NCBI RefSeq assembly: GCF_001748285.1
Contig: NZ_BDGT01000024.1
Coordinates: 22,815 to 86,814, forward strand
Length of the DNA: 64,000 nt
Direction: 5' to 3'
Origin: Thermogemmatispora onikobensis
GTDB taxonomy: Bacteria > Chloroflexota > Ktedonobacteria > Ktedonobacterales > Ktedonobacteraceae
The position numbers and the translations under genes are program-made. Positions within the stretch are counted from its first letter, which is position 1; every line of letters starts with the position of its first letter. Below, in pieces: positions 38,641-47,753 of this stretch. The notes beneath the pieces are model-generated. The model made no database searches and was not told where the DNA came from. It was given only the letters and a program-made list of their open reading frames with translations.

Positions 38641-41600
38641 ATGGCAGAAAAGAGGCACGCTCCGGTGAGCGCTATTGGGACTCGTATGCGTCACCTGCGC
38701 CAGCAGATGGGGAAGAGCCTGAGCGAGGTGGCTCGCACGGTGGGCTATTCGAAGAGCTATCTTTCTGCGGTTGAGAACAATGTGACCTTGCCTTCGCTCC
38801 AGCTCGTGCAGGAATACGAGCGTGCGCTCCAGCTCCGTCACGGTGAGCTGGTTGAGGTGCTGGTGGAAGGGCAGCTAGAGCAGCTCCCACGTGGGCGCCG
38901 GCGTGCTCCCGCCTCTCTGGTTCTCCCTGCGTCTCCGGTGGTTTCTCCTTCCTCGACTGCGCTTGCGCGCTGTGACCTTGAAGAAGCCCCCCACGTCTCG
39001 CGTCTCTATGGCCGTGGCGAGGAGCAAGAGCTGCTCTGGCGTTGGGTAGTGCAAGATGGCTGCCGTCTGATTGCTATTGTAGGCATCGGAGGAGTGGGCA
39101 AGACTGCCCTGGCGGCGACTCTGGTGCAGCGTTTGCGCAGCTCCGCCGCTTTTCAAGGTCTCCTCTGGCTCTCGCTTCACACTCCTTTGTCGCGTGGGCG
39201 CCTGCTCGATCGCTGTTTGCGCTTTCTCAATGGGGTGGAGGGGCAGCAGCCAGCCTCGGCCTCCCTTCCTGAGAGTGAGGAGGATCGTCTAAAGCTGCTG
39301 ATCCAGCGACTGGAGCAAGGGCGATTTCTGTTGGTTCTTGATGACTTCGATTCGTTGCTGCAAAGTGGTGCTCTGGCGGGCCAGTATAAGGAGGATTATA
39401 AGGACTACGAGGAGCTGCTCTATCTGCTGGGGAGCCGTGCTCTGCAAAGCTGCGTGATCCTGACCAGCCGCGAAAAGCCTGATGGCATCCCTCTGCAGGA
39501 AGGAAAGCATGCGCCGGTGCGCACTATGACCCTGGCGGGAGTCTCGCCCGAGGCGGGGCGTCTCTTGCTCGCTGGTGAGGGGCTGGAGGGCGATGATGAG
39601 CACTGGGCCGAGTTCATCCGCCGCTATGCTGGCAATCCTCTGGCCCTGAAACTGGTCTCGCCGACCATCCGCGAGGTCTTTGATCGCCAGATCGCTCGCT
39701 TCCTCGATCAGGAGGTGCTTGTTCTTCAGGGCATCAGGGACCTGCTTGATAAGCAGTTTGAGCGCTTGACTCCTGATGAGCGGGATGTCCTCTACTGGTT
39801 GGCGATTGGGCGCGAGGTGGTGACGCTCTCTGAGTTGCTGGAGGATCGTCTGACGCGCACTCCCAAGGGGGCGCTGCTCGAAGTATTGAAGTCGCTGCGC
39901 CATCGCTCGCTGGTCGAGGTGCGTGGTGCCGCAGGGTATACCTTGCAGCCGGTGATCTGTGAGTATGTGACGGAGCGTCTGGTGCAGCAGGTGGCCGCCG
40001 AAATTCTCCAAGAGCGGCCGCTCTCTCTCTTGCAAAGTCATGCCCTGCTCAAGGCGCAGGCGCGGGACTATATTCGCGAAGACCAGATCCGTTCGATTCT
40101 TGAGCCGCTGGCTCATATCTTGCGCTCGGCCAGAGGGGGGAACGGCTGTGAGCAGCTGCTGCGCTCTTTGCTGGCCCGGCTCGAACGTGGCAGGCCAGGC
40201 TATGCGGCTGGCAATATCCTCAATCTGCTCCTCCACTTGCAGTCTGATCTTCGTGGCTGGGACTTCTCGGGTCTGGCGGTCTGGCAGGCGAATTTGCGGG
40301 GCAAAGCCTTACCCGGTGTCAATTTCGCCTGGGCCGACCTGACCGGCTCGGCCTTCACCGAGTTCTTCGGCAGCATTCTTGCGGTGGCTCTCAACCAGGA
40401 TGGCTCACTCCTAGCGCTTGGGACAACGACCTGTGAGGTCCGTATCTTCCGTGTTCGTGATTATGCGCCGCTGGTAACCTGCCAGGGCCATGCCGACTGG
40501 GTGCGCTCGGTTCTCTTTAGCCCTGATGGTCGCATGGTGATCAGCGGTAGCGAGGATGGGACGATTCGTCTCTGGGATGTAGAAACCGGCCAGTGCCTGC
40601 AGACTCTGCGAGGTCATCGCGAACGCATCTATTCGCTCGCTATCAGCGCTGATGGTAGCCTGCTTGCCAGTGGAAGCGGTGATCAGACCGTGCGTCTCTG
40701 GCGTCTTGATATGGCCTCCGGTCTCGCTGAGTGCTTCTGTGAACTCGCTGACCAGGAGCAAGGCGGCAGAGTCTATGCTGTGGCCCTCACCCCCGATAGC
40801 AAGACGCTGGTCAGCGGCGGAGAAGATGCCATCTTGCGCCTCTGGGATGTCGAGAGCGGCGTCTGCCGGACCCGCCTCCCGGGTCCCAACGGTGGCATCT
40901 GGTCGCTGGCTCTTAGTCGCGATGGCCGCCTGCTCGCCTGCGGTTGCAAGGAGCGAATCATGCTCTGGGACCTGACCTCGTTGACGCTGCAGGCTTCTTG
41001 GGATGCTCACCGTGAGGAGGTCTATGCCCTCTCTTTCAGCGGCGATAGTCGCTTCCTGGTGAGCGCTGGAGGCGATCGTCTCTTGCGCCTCTGGAACATA
41101 GGCGATCACTCTTGCGTCAAGACGCTGGAAGGGCACAGTCGGCGTGTCTATGCCCTGGCTGTGAGCGCTGACGATCGCTTGCTGGTCAGCGGGAGCGATG
41201 ATCAGACGGTCCGCTTCTGGGATCTTGAGCGCGGGCGCTGCATCCGCATGTTGCAGGGCTATAGCAATCAGGTGAGAGCGGTCGCAACAAGCCCCGATGG
41301 TCAGCTATTTGCCAGCAGCGGCAATGATGGCCAGGTGCGACTCTGGGATCTGGGGGAGCTGCGTTGCTTGCGCGCGATGGAGGGCCACACGGCCAGTGTC
41401 TGGACGGTGACCTTCGATGGGCAGGGGCGCCTCCTCGCCAGTAGCAGTGAGGATGGCACGGTGCGTCTCTGGCAGGTGGAGACGGGCCAGTCCTTCCGCA
41501 TCCTTAAGGGGCATGCGGCGCGCGTCTACATGGTGGCTTTCTCTCCCGACGGCTCGCTCCTGGCCAGTGGAGGGGCCGATCGCACCTTGCGTATTTGGGA

Positions 41601-42294
41601 GGTCGCCACCGGTCAATGCTTGCATATCCTGCGCGAGCATCGCGGGCGTGTCTACGCTGTCGCCTATAGCTCCGATGGCCGGCTCCTGGTCACTGGCGCT
41701 GAGGATCAGACCATCTGCCTCTGGGATACCCGCGATTATCGCTGCTTGCAAAAGCTTGTCGGCCATGACGGGGCCATCTATACGCTGGCCATTAGCCCTG
41801 ACGGGCGCCGGCTGGCTACTGCCGGAGCCGATCAAAAAGTGCGTCTCTGGGATCTGACCCACCTGGGGCGGAGCCTGCCGCTGGCCGTTTTAGAGGGACA
41901 TCGGCAGCGTATCTGGACGCTGTCCATCAGTCCTGACAGCCGCCTGTTGGCCAGCGGGGGGGATGATCAGCTCATTTGCCTGTGGGATCTCGAGACCGGT
42001 GAACTGCTGAGAATCGTCAATCGCTTCGATTATCGCATTCGTGAGATCGCTTTCAGTCGTGGCGAGCAGCCTGTGCTGCTGGTGAGTGGCAGCCCCACCG
42101 GGACGATCGAGGTCTGGGATGTGGAGCGTCCTCAGTGCCTCCGGGTGCTGCGCAGTGACCGGCCTTATGAAGGCATGAATATCTATGCTGCCACGGGCCT
42201 CTCGCTCTCTCAGCGCTCTATTCTGCGCTCCCTGGGCGCGGTCGAGACCCCGGTTGACAGGCCGATGCTGACGGAGCAGAGCGGCAGCGGCTAA
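38641..42294 (+). CDS. HTH/NB-ARC/WD40 STAND ATPase
   Basis: 1217 residues. N-terminal XRE-type HTH (about 10-65: MRHLRQQMGKSLSEVARTVG, YSKSYLSAVENN). NB-ARC NTPase (about 120-450): P-loop GIGGVGKTALA, Walker B FLLVLDDFDSLL, TSREKP sensor, and GNPLALKLV, the GxP motif. A pentapeptide-like stretch (about 545-570) leads into fourteen WD40 blades (from about 580 to 1190), enough for two seven-bladed propellers. STAND proteins stay off until the repeat domain senses a ligand, then oligomerise. With an HTH as the output domain, it should act on DNA, possibly its own promoter. GAGAGGAGGCAGCA precedes ATG. Confidence 0.9.
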   Translation: MAEKRHAPVSAIGTRMRHLRQQMGKSLSEVARTVGYSKSYLSAVENNVTLPSLQLVQEYERALQLRHGELVEVLVEGQLEQLPRGRRRAPASLVLPASPVVSPSSTALARCDLEEAPHVSRLYGRGEEQELLWRWVVQDGCRLIAIVGIGGVGKTALAATLVQRLRSSAAFQGLLWLSLHTPLSRGRLLDRCLRFLNGVEGQQPASASLPESEEDRLKLLIQRLEQGRFLLVLDDFDSLLQSGALAGQYKEDYKDYEELLYLLGSRALQSCVILTSREKPDGIPLQEGKHAPVRTMTLAGVSPEAGRLLLAGEGLEGDDEHWAEFIRRYAGNPLALKLVSPTIREVFDRQIARFLDQEVLVLQGIRDLLDKQFERLTPDERDVLYWLAIGREVVTLSELLEDRLTRTPKGALLEVLKSLRHRSLVEVRGAAGYTLQPVICEYVTERLVQQVAAEILQERPLSLLQSHALLKAQARDYIREDQIRSILEPLAHILRSARGGNGCEQLLRSLLARLERGRPGYAAGNILNLLLHLQSDLRGWDFSGLAVWQANLRGKALPGVNFAWADLTGSAFTEFFGSILAVALNQDGSLLALGTTTCEVRIFRVRDYAPLVTCQGHADWVRSVLFSPDGRMVISGSEDGTIRLWDVETGQCLQTLRGHRERIYSLAISADGSLLASGSGDQTVRLWRLDMASGLAECFCELADQEQGGRVYAVALTPDSKTLVSGGEDAILRLWDVESGVCRTRLPGPNGGIWSLALSRDGRLLACGCKERIMLWDLTSLTLQASWDAHREEVYALSFSGDSRFLVSAGGDRLLRLWNIGDHSCVKTLEGHSRRVYALAVSADDRLLVSGSDDQTVRFWDLERGRCIRMLQGYSNQVRAVATSPDGQLFASSGNDGQVRLWDLGELRCLRAMEGHTASVWTVTFDGQGRLLASSSEDGTVRLWQVETGQSFRILKGHAARVYMVAFSPDGSLLASGGADRTLRIWEVATGQCLHILREHRGRVYAVAYSSDGRLLVTGAEDQTICLWDTRDYRCLQKLVGHDGAIYTLAISPDGRRLATAGADQKVRLWDLTHLGRSLPLAVLEGHRQRIWTLSISPDSRLLASGGDDQLICLWDLETGELLRIVNRFDYRIREIAFSRGEQPVLLVSGSPTGTIEVWDVERPQCLRVLRSDRPYEGMNIYAATGLSLSQRSILRSLGAVETPVDRPMLTEQSGSG

Positions 42295-42333
42295 CGAGCG
42301 GCAGGCCGCCGGCAGCTCCACTTGCGCTGGCGG

Positions 42334-42858
42334 TTATGCCGGCTGATAAACGGTCGGCCCTTGCTGCCCGAAGTATTTCCCGCGATATTCGCGCAGGCAG
42401 GGACTGCTCAGCTGGTGGATGAAGAGCTGGCAGATGAAGAGGCCAGGATAGAGGACGACTGGAATACTGTTGAGGTTGGTGATTTCGAGCGTCAGCACAT
42501 GGTCGCTGCCTGGATCAATATGGCCATCACCATTGTGCACCTGCAGCCCAGCCCGCGCAATGTCCCCTTTGGTCTCGATAAAGCCCTGATAACCGTTAGG
42601 AATGCGCACGCGCTCTAGCGTGCAGCCTAGAATGAATTCGCCCGGGCGCAGTTCGTAGCCCTGTCGGGGATCGATGGCAATCTCTTCGCTGGCAGGCGGT
42701 GCCTTGCCCAGCTCAAGGCGGCTGCCACGGTACTTGACCAGGCGCGCGCCCAGGCGTAGATCAATGCTGGTTGGCCCCAGCTGTCCTTCCTCCCACGGCT
42801 CGATGACCAGCAGGCCGGCGGCTAGTAAGGTTTTGAGATCTCTATCGCTCAGGATCAT
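42334..42858 (-). CDS. dcd: dCTP deaminase/dUTPase family protein
   Basis: 174 residues from ATG 42858 (MILSDRDLKTLLAAG), with AGAGGACC just before. Family motifs: GPTSIDLRLGARL, YELRPGEFILGCTLERV, HIDPGSDHVLTLEITNLN with the catalytic-type Glu, and a GKYFGQQGPTVYQ tail. The usual SSxGR signature reads ETKGDIARAG, so it is a divergent branch. Deaminates dCTP (or cleaves dUTP). Its start overlaps the SWIM gene by 17 bases. Housekeeping or defence use cannot be told from sequence alone. Confidence 0.82.
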   Translation of the reverse strand: MILSDRDLKTLLAAGLLVIEPWEEGQLGPTSIDLRLGARLVKYRGSRLELGKAPPASEEIAIDPRQGYELRPGEFILGCTLERVRIPNGYQGFIETKGDIARAGLQVHNGDGHIDPGSDHVLTLEITNLNSIPVVLYPGLFICQLFIHQLSSPCLREYRGKYFGQQGPTVYQPA

Positions 42859-43120
42859 GGTCCTCTTCCCGCGCTCTGGCGTGGGTCGGCAGGGGTGCCA
42901 GGGGACCCAGGAGCTGCTCCGCGGCCATAATATGACTGCAGATCCCGCGCTCGCGGTAGAAGTCGCAGGTGCAGTGCCAGCCTCCCTCGCCATAGCTGAC
43001 CAGGCGCACGCCGTGTGTCGAGCGCATCTGCAGCTTGATCTCCAGCAAGGTGAAGCGCTCCGGCTGCTGGGCGTAGTGTCCGGCCTTCATTTGCTTGCGC
43101 TGTAGCTGCTCATCATGCAT
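42842..43120 (-). CDS. SWIM zinc-finger protein
   Basis: 92 residues. CxCx8CxH in HCTCDFYRERGICSHIMA (about 49-66) is a SWIM zinc finger, a DNA- or protein-binding element. N-terminal polar helix RKQMKAGHYAQQPERF; charged tail. CAGGAG lies about ten bases before ATG. Downstream of the CHAT gene and overlapping dcd, so co-transcribed. SWIM proteins often accompany recombinases or transposases; none is seen here. Confidence 0.78.
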   Translation of the reverse strand: MHDEQLQRKQMKAGHYAQQPERFTLLEIKLQMRSTHGVRLVSYGEGGWHCTCDFYRERGICSHIMAAEQLLGPLAPLPTHARAREEDHDPER

Positions 43121-43265
43121 AAGAAACGGCTCCTGTCATAGCTGGCAGAGGTGGCCTGTTCTCCTGCCCCAGTCCGATAACCCCGGCAGACTGGCCGAGC
43201 AACATGGACATCTCTCTCTTTATGATACCTGAACCATAGTTTGTTCGACAAGTGCTCTCTCACTG

Positions 43266-46034
43266 TTATGCAGGTGCACGAAGCCATTCTTCGATCTCAT
43301 TCTCCAGGCCGATGCCCAGCAAGTGGCAGAGGGCCAGCGCTTCCTGGGCCTCAGAGAGGGCGGCCTGCTGCTGGCCCTCAAGCCAGAGCAGCCGGGCCGA
43401 ACGAAACTGATTGTGAACGATCCAGAAGCGGTCGTTCAGCTCGCGGGCCAGCTGCATTGAGGCGGCATAGTAGGCATGGGCTTGCGGCAGATCACCGCGA
43501 TGAAAGGCCAGCAAACCGAGCTGATGGAGCGTGGCCTCTTCGCCTACGCGGTCGTTCATCTGCCGGCGCAGGGTCAGACTGCGCAGATAGAGGGCCTGGG
43601 CGTCATCCAGTTTGGCTGGTTCCTGACTGAGCAGGGCCAGCTCGTGCTGAAGGCGCCCCTGCTCGTGCAGCGTACGTGCCAGTCCTTCCTGATCGCCCAA
43701 TTGCTCACGCAGACGTCGGGCCTCAGCGAGCACTTGCAGGGCAGGCTCGAACTGGCGCCGGCGGTAAGCCAGGCGCCCTAGCTCGTGCAGGGCGGCGGCC
43801 TCCTGCCAGCGATCTCCTCTGGCCGTTGCCTCTGCCCGTACCGCCTCAAAGTGCTCTTCGGCCTCCTCATAGCGCATCAGCCGATAGCAGATGCGACCAA
43901 GCTCCAGCTCGGCGGCGCTGATCAGCGCTTCATGTGCGGACTGCCGCGCCAGTTGCAGGCTGGCTACGACATCCTGATAGGCAAGCTGATATTCCGCCAG
44001 GCGGTAATGACAGATGCCACGCTGGAGCAGAAAGGTCGCTTCCGACTGCGTCCGCTTGAGCTGGCGGGCCGCCTCCAGAGCCGCCTCCAGAACCTGCAGA
44101 GCCTGCTTGAGCTGATGACGCTTCAGCAGCGGCGCCTCTCTCTTCCCCGCCAGCTCGTCGGCCAGTCTCAATACATCTGACCACAGACCCAGGCTCCGCG
44201 CCCCCTCAAGGGCCAGAGCGATGTTGTTCCAGTCCAGCGCCGGCTCTGGTCCCGCTTTTGATCGGTATTCTTCTATATAGAAGAGAAGATGGCGGCGCAG
44301 GTATTCAGCGCGTTTTTCCTGAGAAAGCGCCTGCCAGCGATGAAGGCGCAGGTAGTCGCTGATCAGCGGATGCATGCGGCACTGGAGGCCGCTGGGGCTT
44401 TCTGCTCGCTCCAGGATGGTGGCGCGCTGGATCGCCTCCAGGGCTTCATTTTGCTGCTGCCAGAGGTGCTCGCCTGGTTGGGGGAGCCTGCCGGCCTGAA
44501 CGAAGCGCCAGGCGGATTCGGGGCAGGACTCGGCAAAGACCGGCCAGCATTCGAGCAACTGGCCGGCCAGGGGTGACTCTTTGGTCACCCAGGCGATAGT
44601 CAGGTGCAGGAGCTGCTCCATTTGCTTGAGAGGTTTCCCGGAGAGCTGGCGAAGCTGAGTGACCAGCTCCGGCCAGGGAATGCCCAGCTGGAGGGCCGAA
44701 GTAGCCAGCGTCATGAGCTTGGGATGGTAGTAGCAGAGGCGCGGTAACTCCTGCAAGTGGCGACCCAGCTGTGCGCGAGCGATCTCCTTGCCGCCCAGGC
44801 GTTCTTCAACGAACTCGTAAGCGGCCTGAGCCGGGAGCTGGCCCACGGTGAGCCAGTTCGTCTGCAACAGCTGATCGAATTCAGAGCGGCGGTGGCGCAT
44901 AAGCAGGAGGGCCCGGCCTCCCAGGGAGGTATCCCAGGCGCTCAGCAGATCGCAGAGAGCCTCGACCTCTGACGCGGTCGCCTCCTCCAGATCATCGAGG
45001 ATGAGCAGGAGCGGGCCGCGTCCCATCTCGTAGAGAGCCAGAGCGCGCTGGCGGCTGCCAGGAGCTTCTTCCAGGCCCCAATCCAGGTGTGCCAGGAGGC
45101 TGGCCAGATCGAAAGGGCGCATCCGGCGCAGCGAGGCGTAAGCGATACCGCGTGTGAAGCGCCAGCTATAGCGATGGGCCAGCTCAATGGCCAGCGTTGA
45201 CTTGCCGCTGCCGGCCAGGCCGATCAGGCCGATGAAAGGAGAGGGGCCGCTGCTCAGCAGCTCGGCCAGGCGTTGCAGTTCGAGGACGCGATCGCAGAAG
45301 CTGCGCGCCCGAGCGGCAGGCAGATTGTGGGGTGGCTCACAAGGAAAATACTCAGGATCGCCTGCCTGTGGCAGTCCTGGGCGCAGTGGCTCCTCGGAGT
45401 CTGGTCCGAGAAGCGTCACCACCTGGTCCTGGGCCGCAAGCTGGCGCGGCTCTCGCTGCAACGTGCGCCGAATGAACTCCAGGGCCTCTTTTGGGCTAAT
45501 GCCCCGGGCCAGAGCCGCATAGAGCGAACTGGCCAGCAGAGTGGCCGTCTCGCTATGCAGTTGGCGCGTTGTGGCCAGCACCGCTGGTACACCCTGCCTG
45601 ACCAGCTCGTCGCCCAGGCGCTCACTGCGGCAACTATTCAGCACCACCAGCCTCACGTGCGTATCCTGGAAGAGAGCTGCCAGCTCAGCGGCGGGTACCC
45701 AATCGCTGCTCCCATCTTCCTGCTCAAGCTGCAGCTCGTCGCCGCGGCTATGGCCGATGATGTGCACGATATCGAAAGGACGAGCATGCAAGGTGGCCTG
45801 CAAGAAACGCCAGGTTGGTGGATGCAGACGAATGAGCGCTGCTGGCACTCGTGACCATAGCAACTGGCGATAGATCTCCTGGATCTCCAGCTCAGCATTG
45901 ATTCGCTCTGGCTCATCGATGGGTGAGCTAACTACCAACAAGATACGCAGACGCTCACCCGCTCGCTCCCAGGCTTCAATAGGGCTGCTGGCCGGTCGAT
46001 AGCTGCCTGTCTCTGTCTGATGGGCCGTCTCCAT
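43266..46034 (-). CDS. CHAT protease-STAND NTPase-TPR protein
   Basis: 922 residues. N-terminal CHAT (caspase-like) domain with His95 (HIIGHSRGDEL) and Cys135 (LNSCRSERLGDEL). STAND NTPase next: P-loop GLAGSGKST (272-280) and Walker B LLLILDDLEE (342-351). A helical winged-helix region follows, then about eight TPR-like units (from about 620 to 900; ALHELGRLAYRRRQFEPALQ). CHAT proteases with TPR sensors are known effectors that cleave target proteins after activation. No signal peptide; cytoplasmic. Second in line after the caspase and THEP1 genes on the same strand. Confidence 0.88.
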   Translation of the reverse strand: METAHQTETGSYRPASSPIEAWERAGERLRILLVVSSPIDEPERINAELEIQEIYRQLLWSRVPAALIRLHPPTWRFLQATLHARPFDIVHIIGHSRGDELQLEQEDGSSDWVPAAELAALFQDTHVRLVVLNSCRSERLGDELVRQGVPAVLATTRQLHSETATLLASSLYAALARGISPKEALEFIRRTLQREPRQLAAQDQVVTLLGPDSEEPLRPGLPQAGDPEYFPCEPPHNLPAARARSFCDRVLELQRLAELLSSGPSPFIGLIGLAGSGKSTLAIELAHRYSWRFTRGIAYASLRRMRPFDLASLLAHLDWGLEEAPGSRQRALALYEMGRGPLLLILDDLEEATASEVEALCDLLSAWDTSLGGRALLLMRHRRSEFDQLLQTNWLTVGQLPAQAAYEFVEERLGGKEIARAQLGRHLQELPRLCYYHPKLMTLATSALQLGIPWPELVTQLRQLSGKPLKQMEQLLHLTIAWVTKESPLAGQLLECWPVFAESCPESAWRFVQAGRLPQPGEHLWQQQNEALEAIQRATILERAESPSGLQCRMHPLISDYLRLHRWQALSQEKRAEYLRRHLLFYIEEYRSKAGPEPALDWNNIALALEGARSLGLWSDVLRLADELAGKREAPLLKRHQLKQALQVLEAALEAARQLKRTQSEATFLLQRGICHYRLAEYQLAYQDVVASLQLARQSAHEALISAAELELGRICYRLMRYEEAEEHFEAVRAEATARGDRWQEAAALHELGRLAYRRRQFEPALQVLAEARRLREQLGDQEGLARTLHEQGRLQHELALLSQEPAKLDDAQALYLRSLTLRRQMNDRVGEEATLHQLGLLAFHRGDLPQAHAYYAASMQLARELNDRFWIVHNQFRSARLLWLEGQQQAALSEAQEALALCHLLGIGLENEIEEWLRAPA

Positions 46035-46085
46035 ACCCCTCTCCCTCTGCGGCAGAGCGAAAGCTCTGGACTCCTCGCCGCCTGT

Positions 46086-46661
46086 CTACTCCTGCTTCTC
46101 TTCCTGCTCCTCCCCTCTCTTTAGCATACCCTGCTCGCTCAGTTTTTGCAGCAAGGAGGTGACCAGCTCCTCTGTCAACTGGTCACGGTTGGTAGTAGTC
46201 AGTTCCAGAAGGTGGGTACCGGGTCGTTGCTTCAGCTCATCGGCCCCAGGATAAGGACGCAGAACAATGGTACCGACGAGCATGCGAGGACTGGCAAGGA
46301 CGGCGCTGACGGCTTCGCGGAAGGCCGGAGAGAGCAGCTCCATAGGCCCGATCTCATCGAGAATGACCACGGGGCGTGTCTGGAGGGCCTCCTGGATGGC
46401 GGCCAGACCCAGCGACTCCAGGGCTGTCAGATCGACACCGTAGCGGCCCACACGTAGCGGCCCGCTATAGCTGGTGCTGGCGAGCAGGCCGCGCTGTCCG
46501 TCGAGTGTGACGATTTCAAAACCGGTGCGCTGGCCATTGACGCGCACCTCCTCGGTATAGAAGCCACCGCAATGCTCGGGGCCGAGCGCCGCGACCACCT
46601 TCTTGATCGCTGTTGTCTTGCCACTGCCCGGCTCTCCCGTGAGCAGATAAGCCTCTCCCAT
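46086..46661 (-). CDS. THEP1-type nucleoside-triphosphatase
   Basis: 191 residues. P-loop LLTGEPGSGKTTAIKKV (about 7-22), GGFYTEEVRVNGQRTGFEIV, and VVILDEIGPMELLSPAFREAV with Walker B, all typical of the NTPase_1 (THEP1) family. Hydrolyses NTPs; cellular role unknown. It is 31 bases after the caspase stop and 51 bases before the CHAT start, so very likely in one operon. Confidence 0.88.
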   Translation of the reverse strand: MGEAYLLTGEPGSGKTTAIKKVVAALGPEHCGGFYTEEVRVNGQRTGFEIVTLDGQRGLLASTSYSGPLRVGRYGVDLTALESLGLAAIQEALQTRPVVILDEIGPMELLSPAFREAVSAVLASPRMLVGTIVLRPYPGADELKQRPGTHLLELTTTNRDQLTEELVTSLLQKLSEQGMLKRGEEQEEKQE

Positions 46662-46692
46662 CTCGTTACTCCTCTCCTCCCTCCCGACCAGA

Positions 46693-47520
46693 CTAGCGCT
46701 CCGGTAATCTCAAAAGCGGCAGACGGGCCAGACTCAGGCGCCCATTCAGTACCGGATGCTGGCGACCTCCCGTAAAGGTGACGACGGCCAGCGCTACACG
46801 CTCGTAGAGGGTGCTCAAGCTGATCGTCCTCTCCCGTGACTCGCCAGCGCCGGTGGCCGCAGTCTCAGCCCCACTCAGGACCTGCAGCAGAAAATAAGAG
46901 AAGACGCCCTGGTGCAGTCGCTCATCTTCTCTGGCGACCTCATCGTCGTCACAAGCCGCCAGAATAATCCGCCCTTCACCGAGCGGCAGGTCGCTCAGCC
47001 GGGGCGGCACCAGCGCTGGCGAGCCTGGACCGCGCAGCCGGGCACGCTGGCTGCGCAGGATTGGCCCCTCAAAGGTCCGTCCCCCGGCCCGCCCGCTAAA
47101 ACAGGTATCGAGGATAACCACCACGAGCCGCGCCGGCAGGCGCTGCAGCAGGCGGATTAAGTCGTACTCCAGGTCCAGACCAGTCGCAAAGATCGCGTCA
47201 TACTCGGTGTCGTGAGCAATCAGGTAGCGCGAAAAGCTGCCAGGAAGGTTGCCGGTCTCGGGCGAGCCATGACCGGCGAAATAGAGCAGGACCACATCAT
47301 CGCGGCTCGCCTGCCGCGGTAAATGCTCGCCGATGACGGTGACAATAGCCTTGCGCGTTGCTTGCTCATCGATCAGGAGCTGCAGACTGAGATCCTCCGC
47401 CGCCAGACTGCTGGCCAGCTGGCCATAGAAGCGCTCTGCATCGCTGGCTGCATACTGCAGAGCGCTGATGCGCGCGTCCTGATAGCGGTTGATGCCAACG
47501 AGAACGGCATGGAATTTCAT
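46693..47520 (-). CDS. Caspase-family (peptidase C14) protease
   Basis: 275 residues. Caspase fold starting AVLVGINRYQD, with catalytic His84 (LYFAGHGSPE) and Cys140 (VVILDTCFSGRAGGR), plus IILAACDDDEVARED and VFSYFLLQVL in the p10-like part. A metacaspase/orthocaspase-type protease that is expected to cleave after a basic or acidic residue. First gene of a minus-strand operon. It has an AT-rich promoter but a weak ribosome site. Confidence 0.87.
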   Translation of the reverse strand: MKFHAVLVGINRYQDARISALQYAASDAERFYGQLASSLAAEDLSLQLLIDEQATRKAIVTVIGEHLPRQASRDDVVLLYFAGHGSPETGNLPGSFSRYLIAHDTEYDAIFATGLDLEYDLIRLLQRLPARLVVVILDTCFSGRAGGRTFEGPILRSQRARLRGPGSPALVPPRLSDLPLGEGRIILAACDDDEVAREDERLHQGVFSYFLLQVLSGAETAATGAGESRERTISLSTLYERVALAVVTFTGGRQHPVLNGRLSLARLPLLRLPER

Positions 47521-47595
47521 GAGGCTGGCGCTCGCTGCTCCGGTCGCTGTCTGTCCTTATTACGGCCAGGGTCAGATACTACATCTTATAAAGAA

Positions 47596-47625
47596 ATTAT
47601 ATAGATTTATACATTTTTCCGTAAA
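47596..47625 (-). promoter_or_regulatory. Promoter of the caspase-THEP1-CHAT operon
   Basis: Minus strand: TTTACG (47620-47625), 18 bases, TATAAT (47596-47601). Start about 70 bases before the caspase ATG, in a strongly AT-rich island unlike the surrounding DNA. Confidence 0.68.
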
Positions 47626-47753
47626 TATAGAAAGAGCAGAATGGATTACTGGAAGGCTGGCTAGTAGTGATTTCTAGCGTAGAAGTGATATATTAGCTCT
47701 GGTGGGACTTGATAGTTTGGATGTCAAGGAAACGTGTAAGAGAATTAAGAAAA

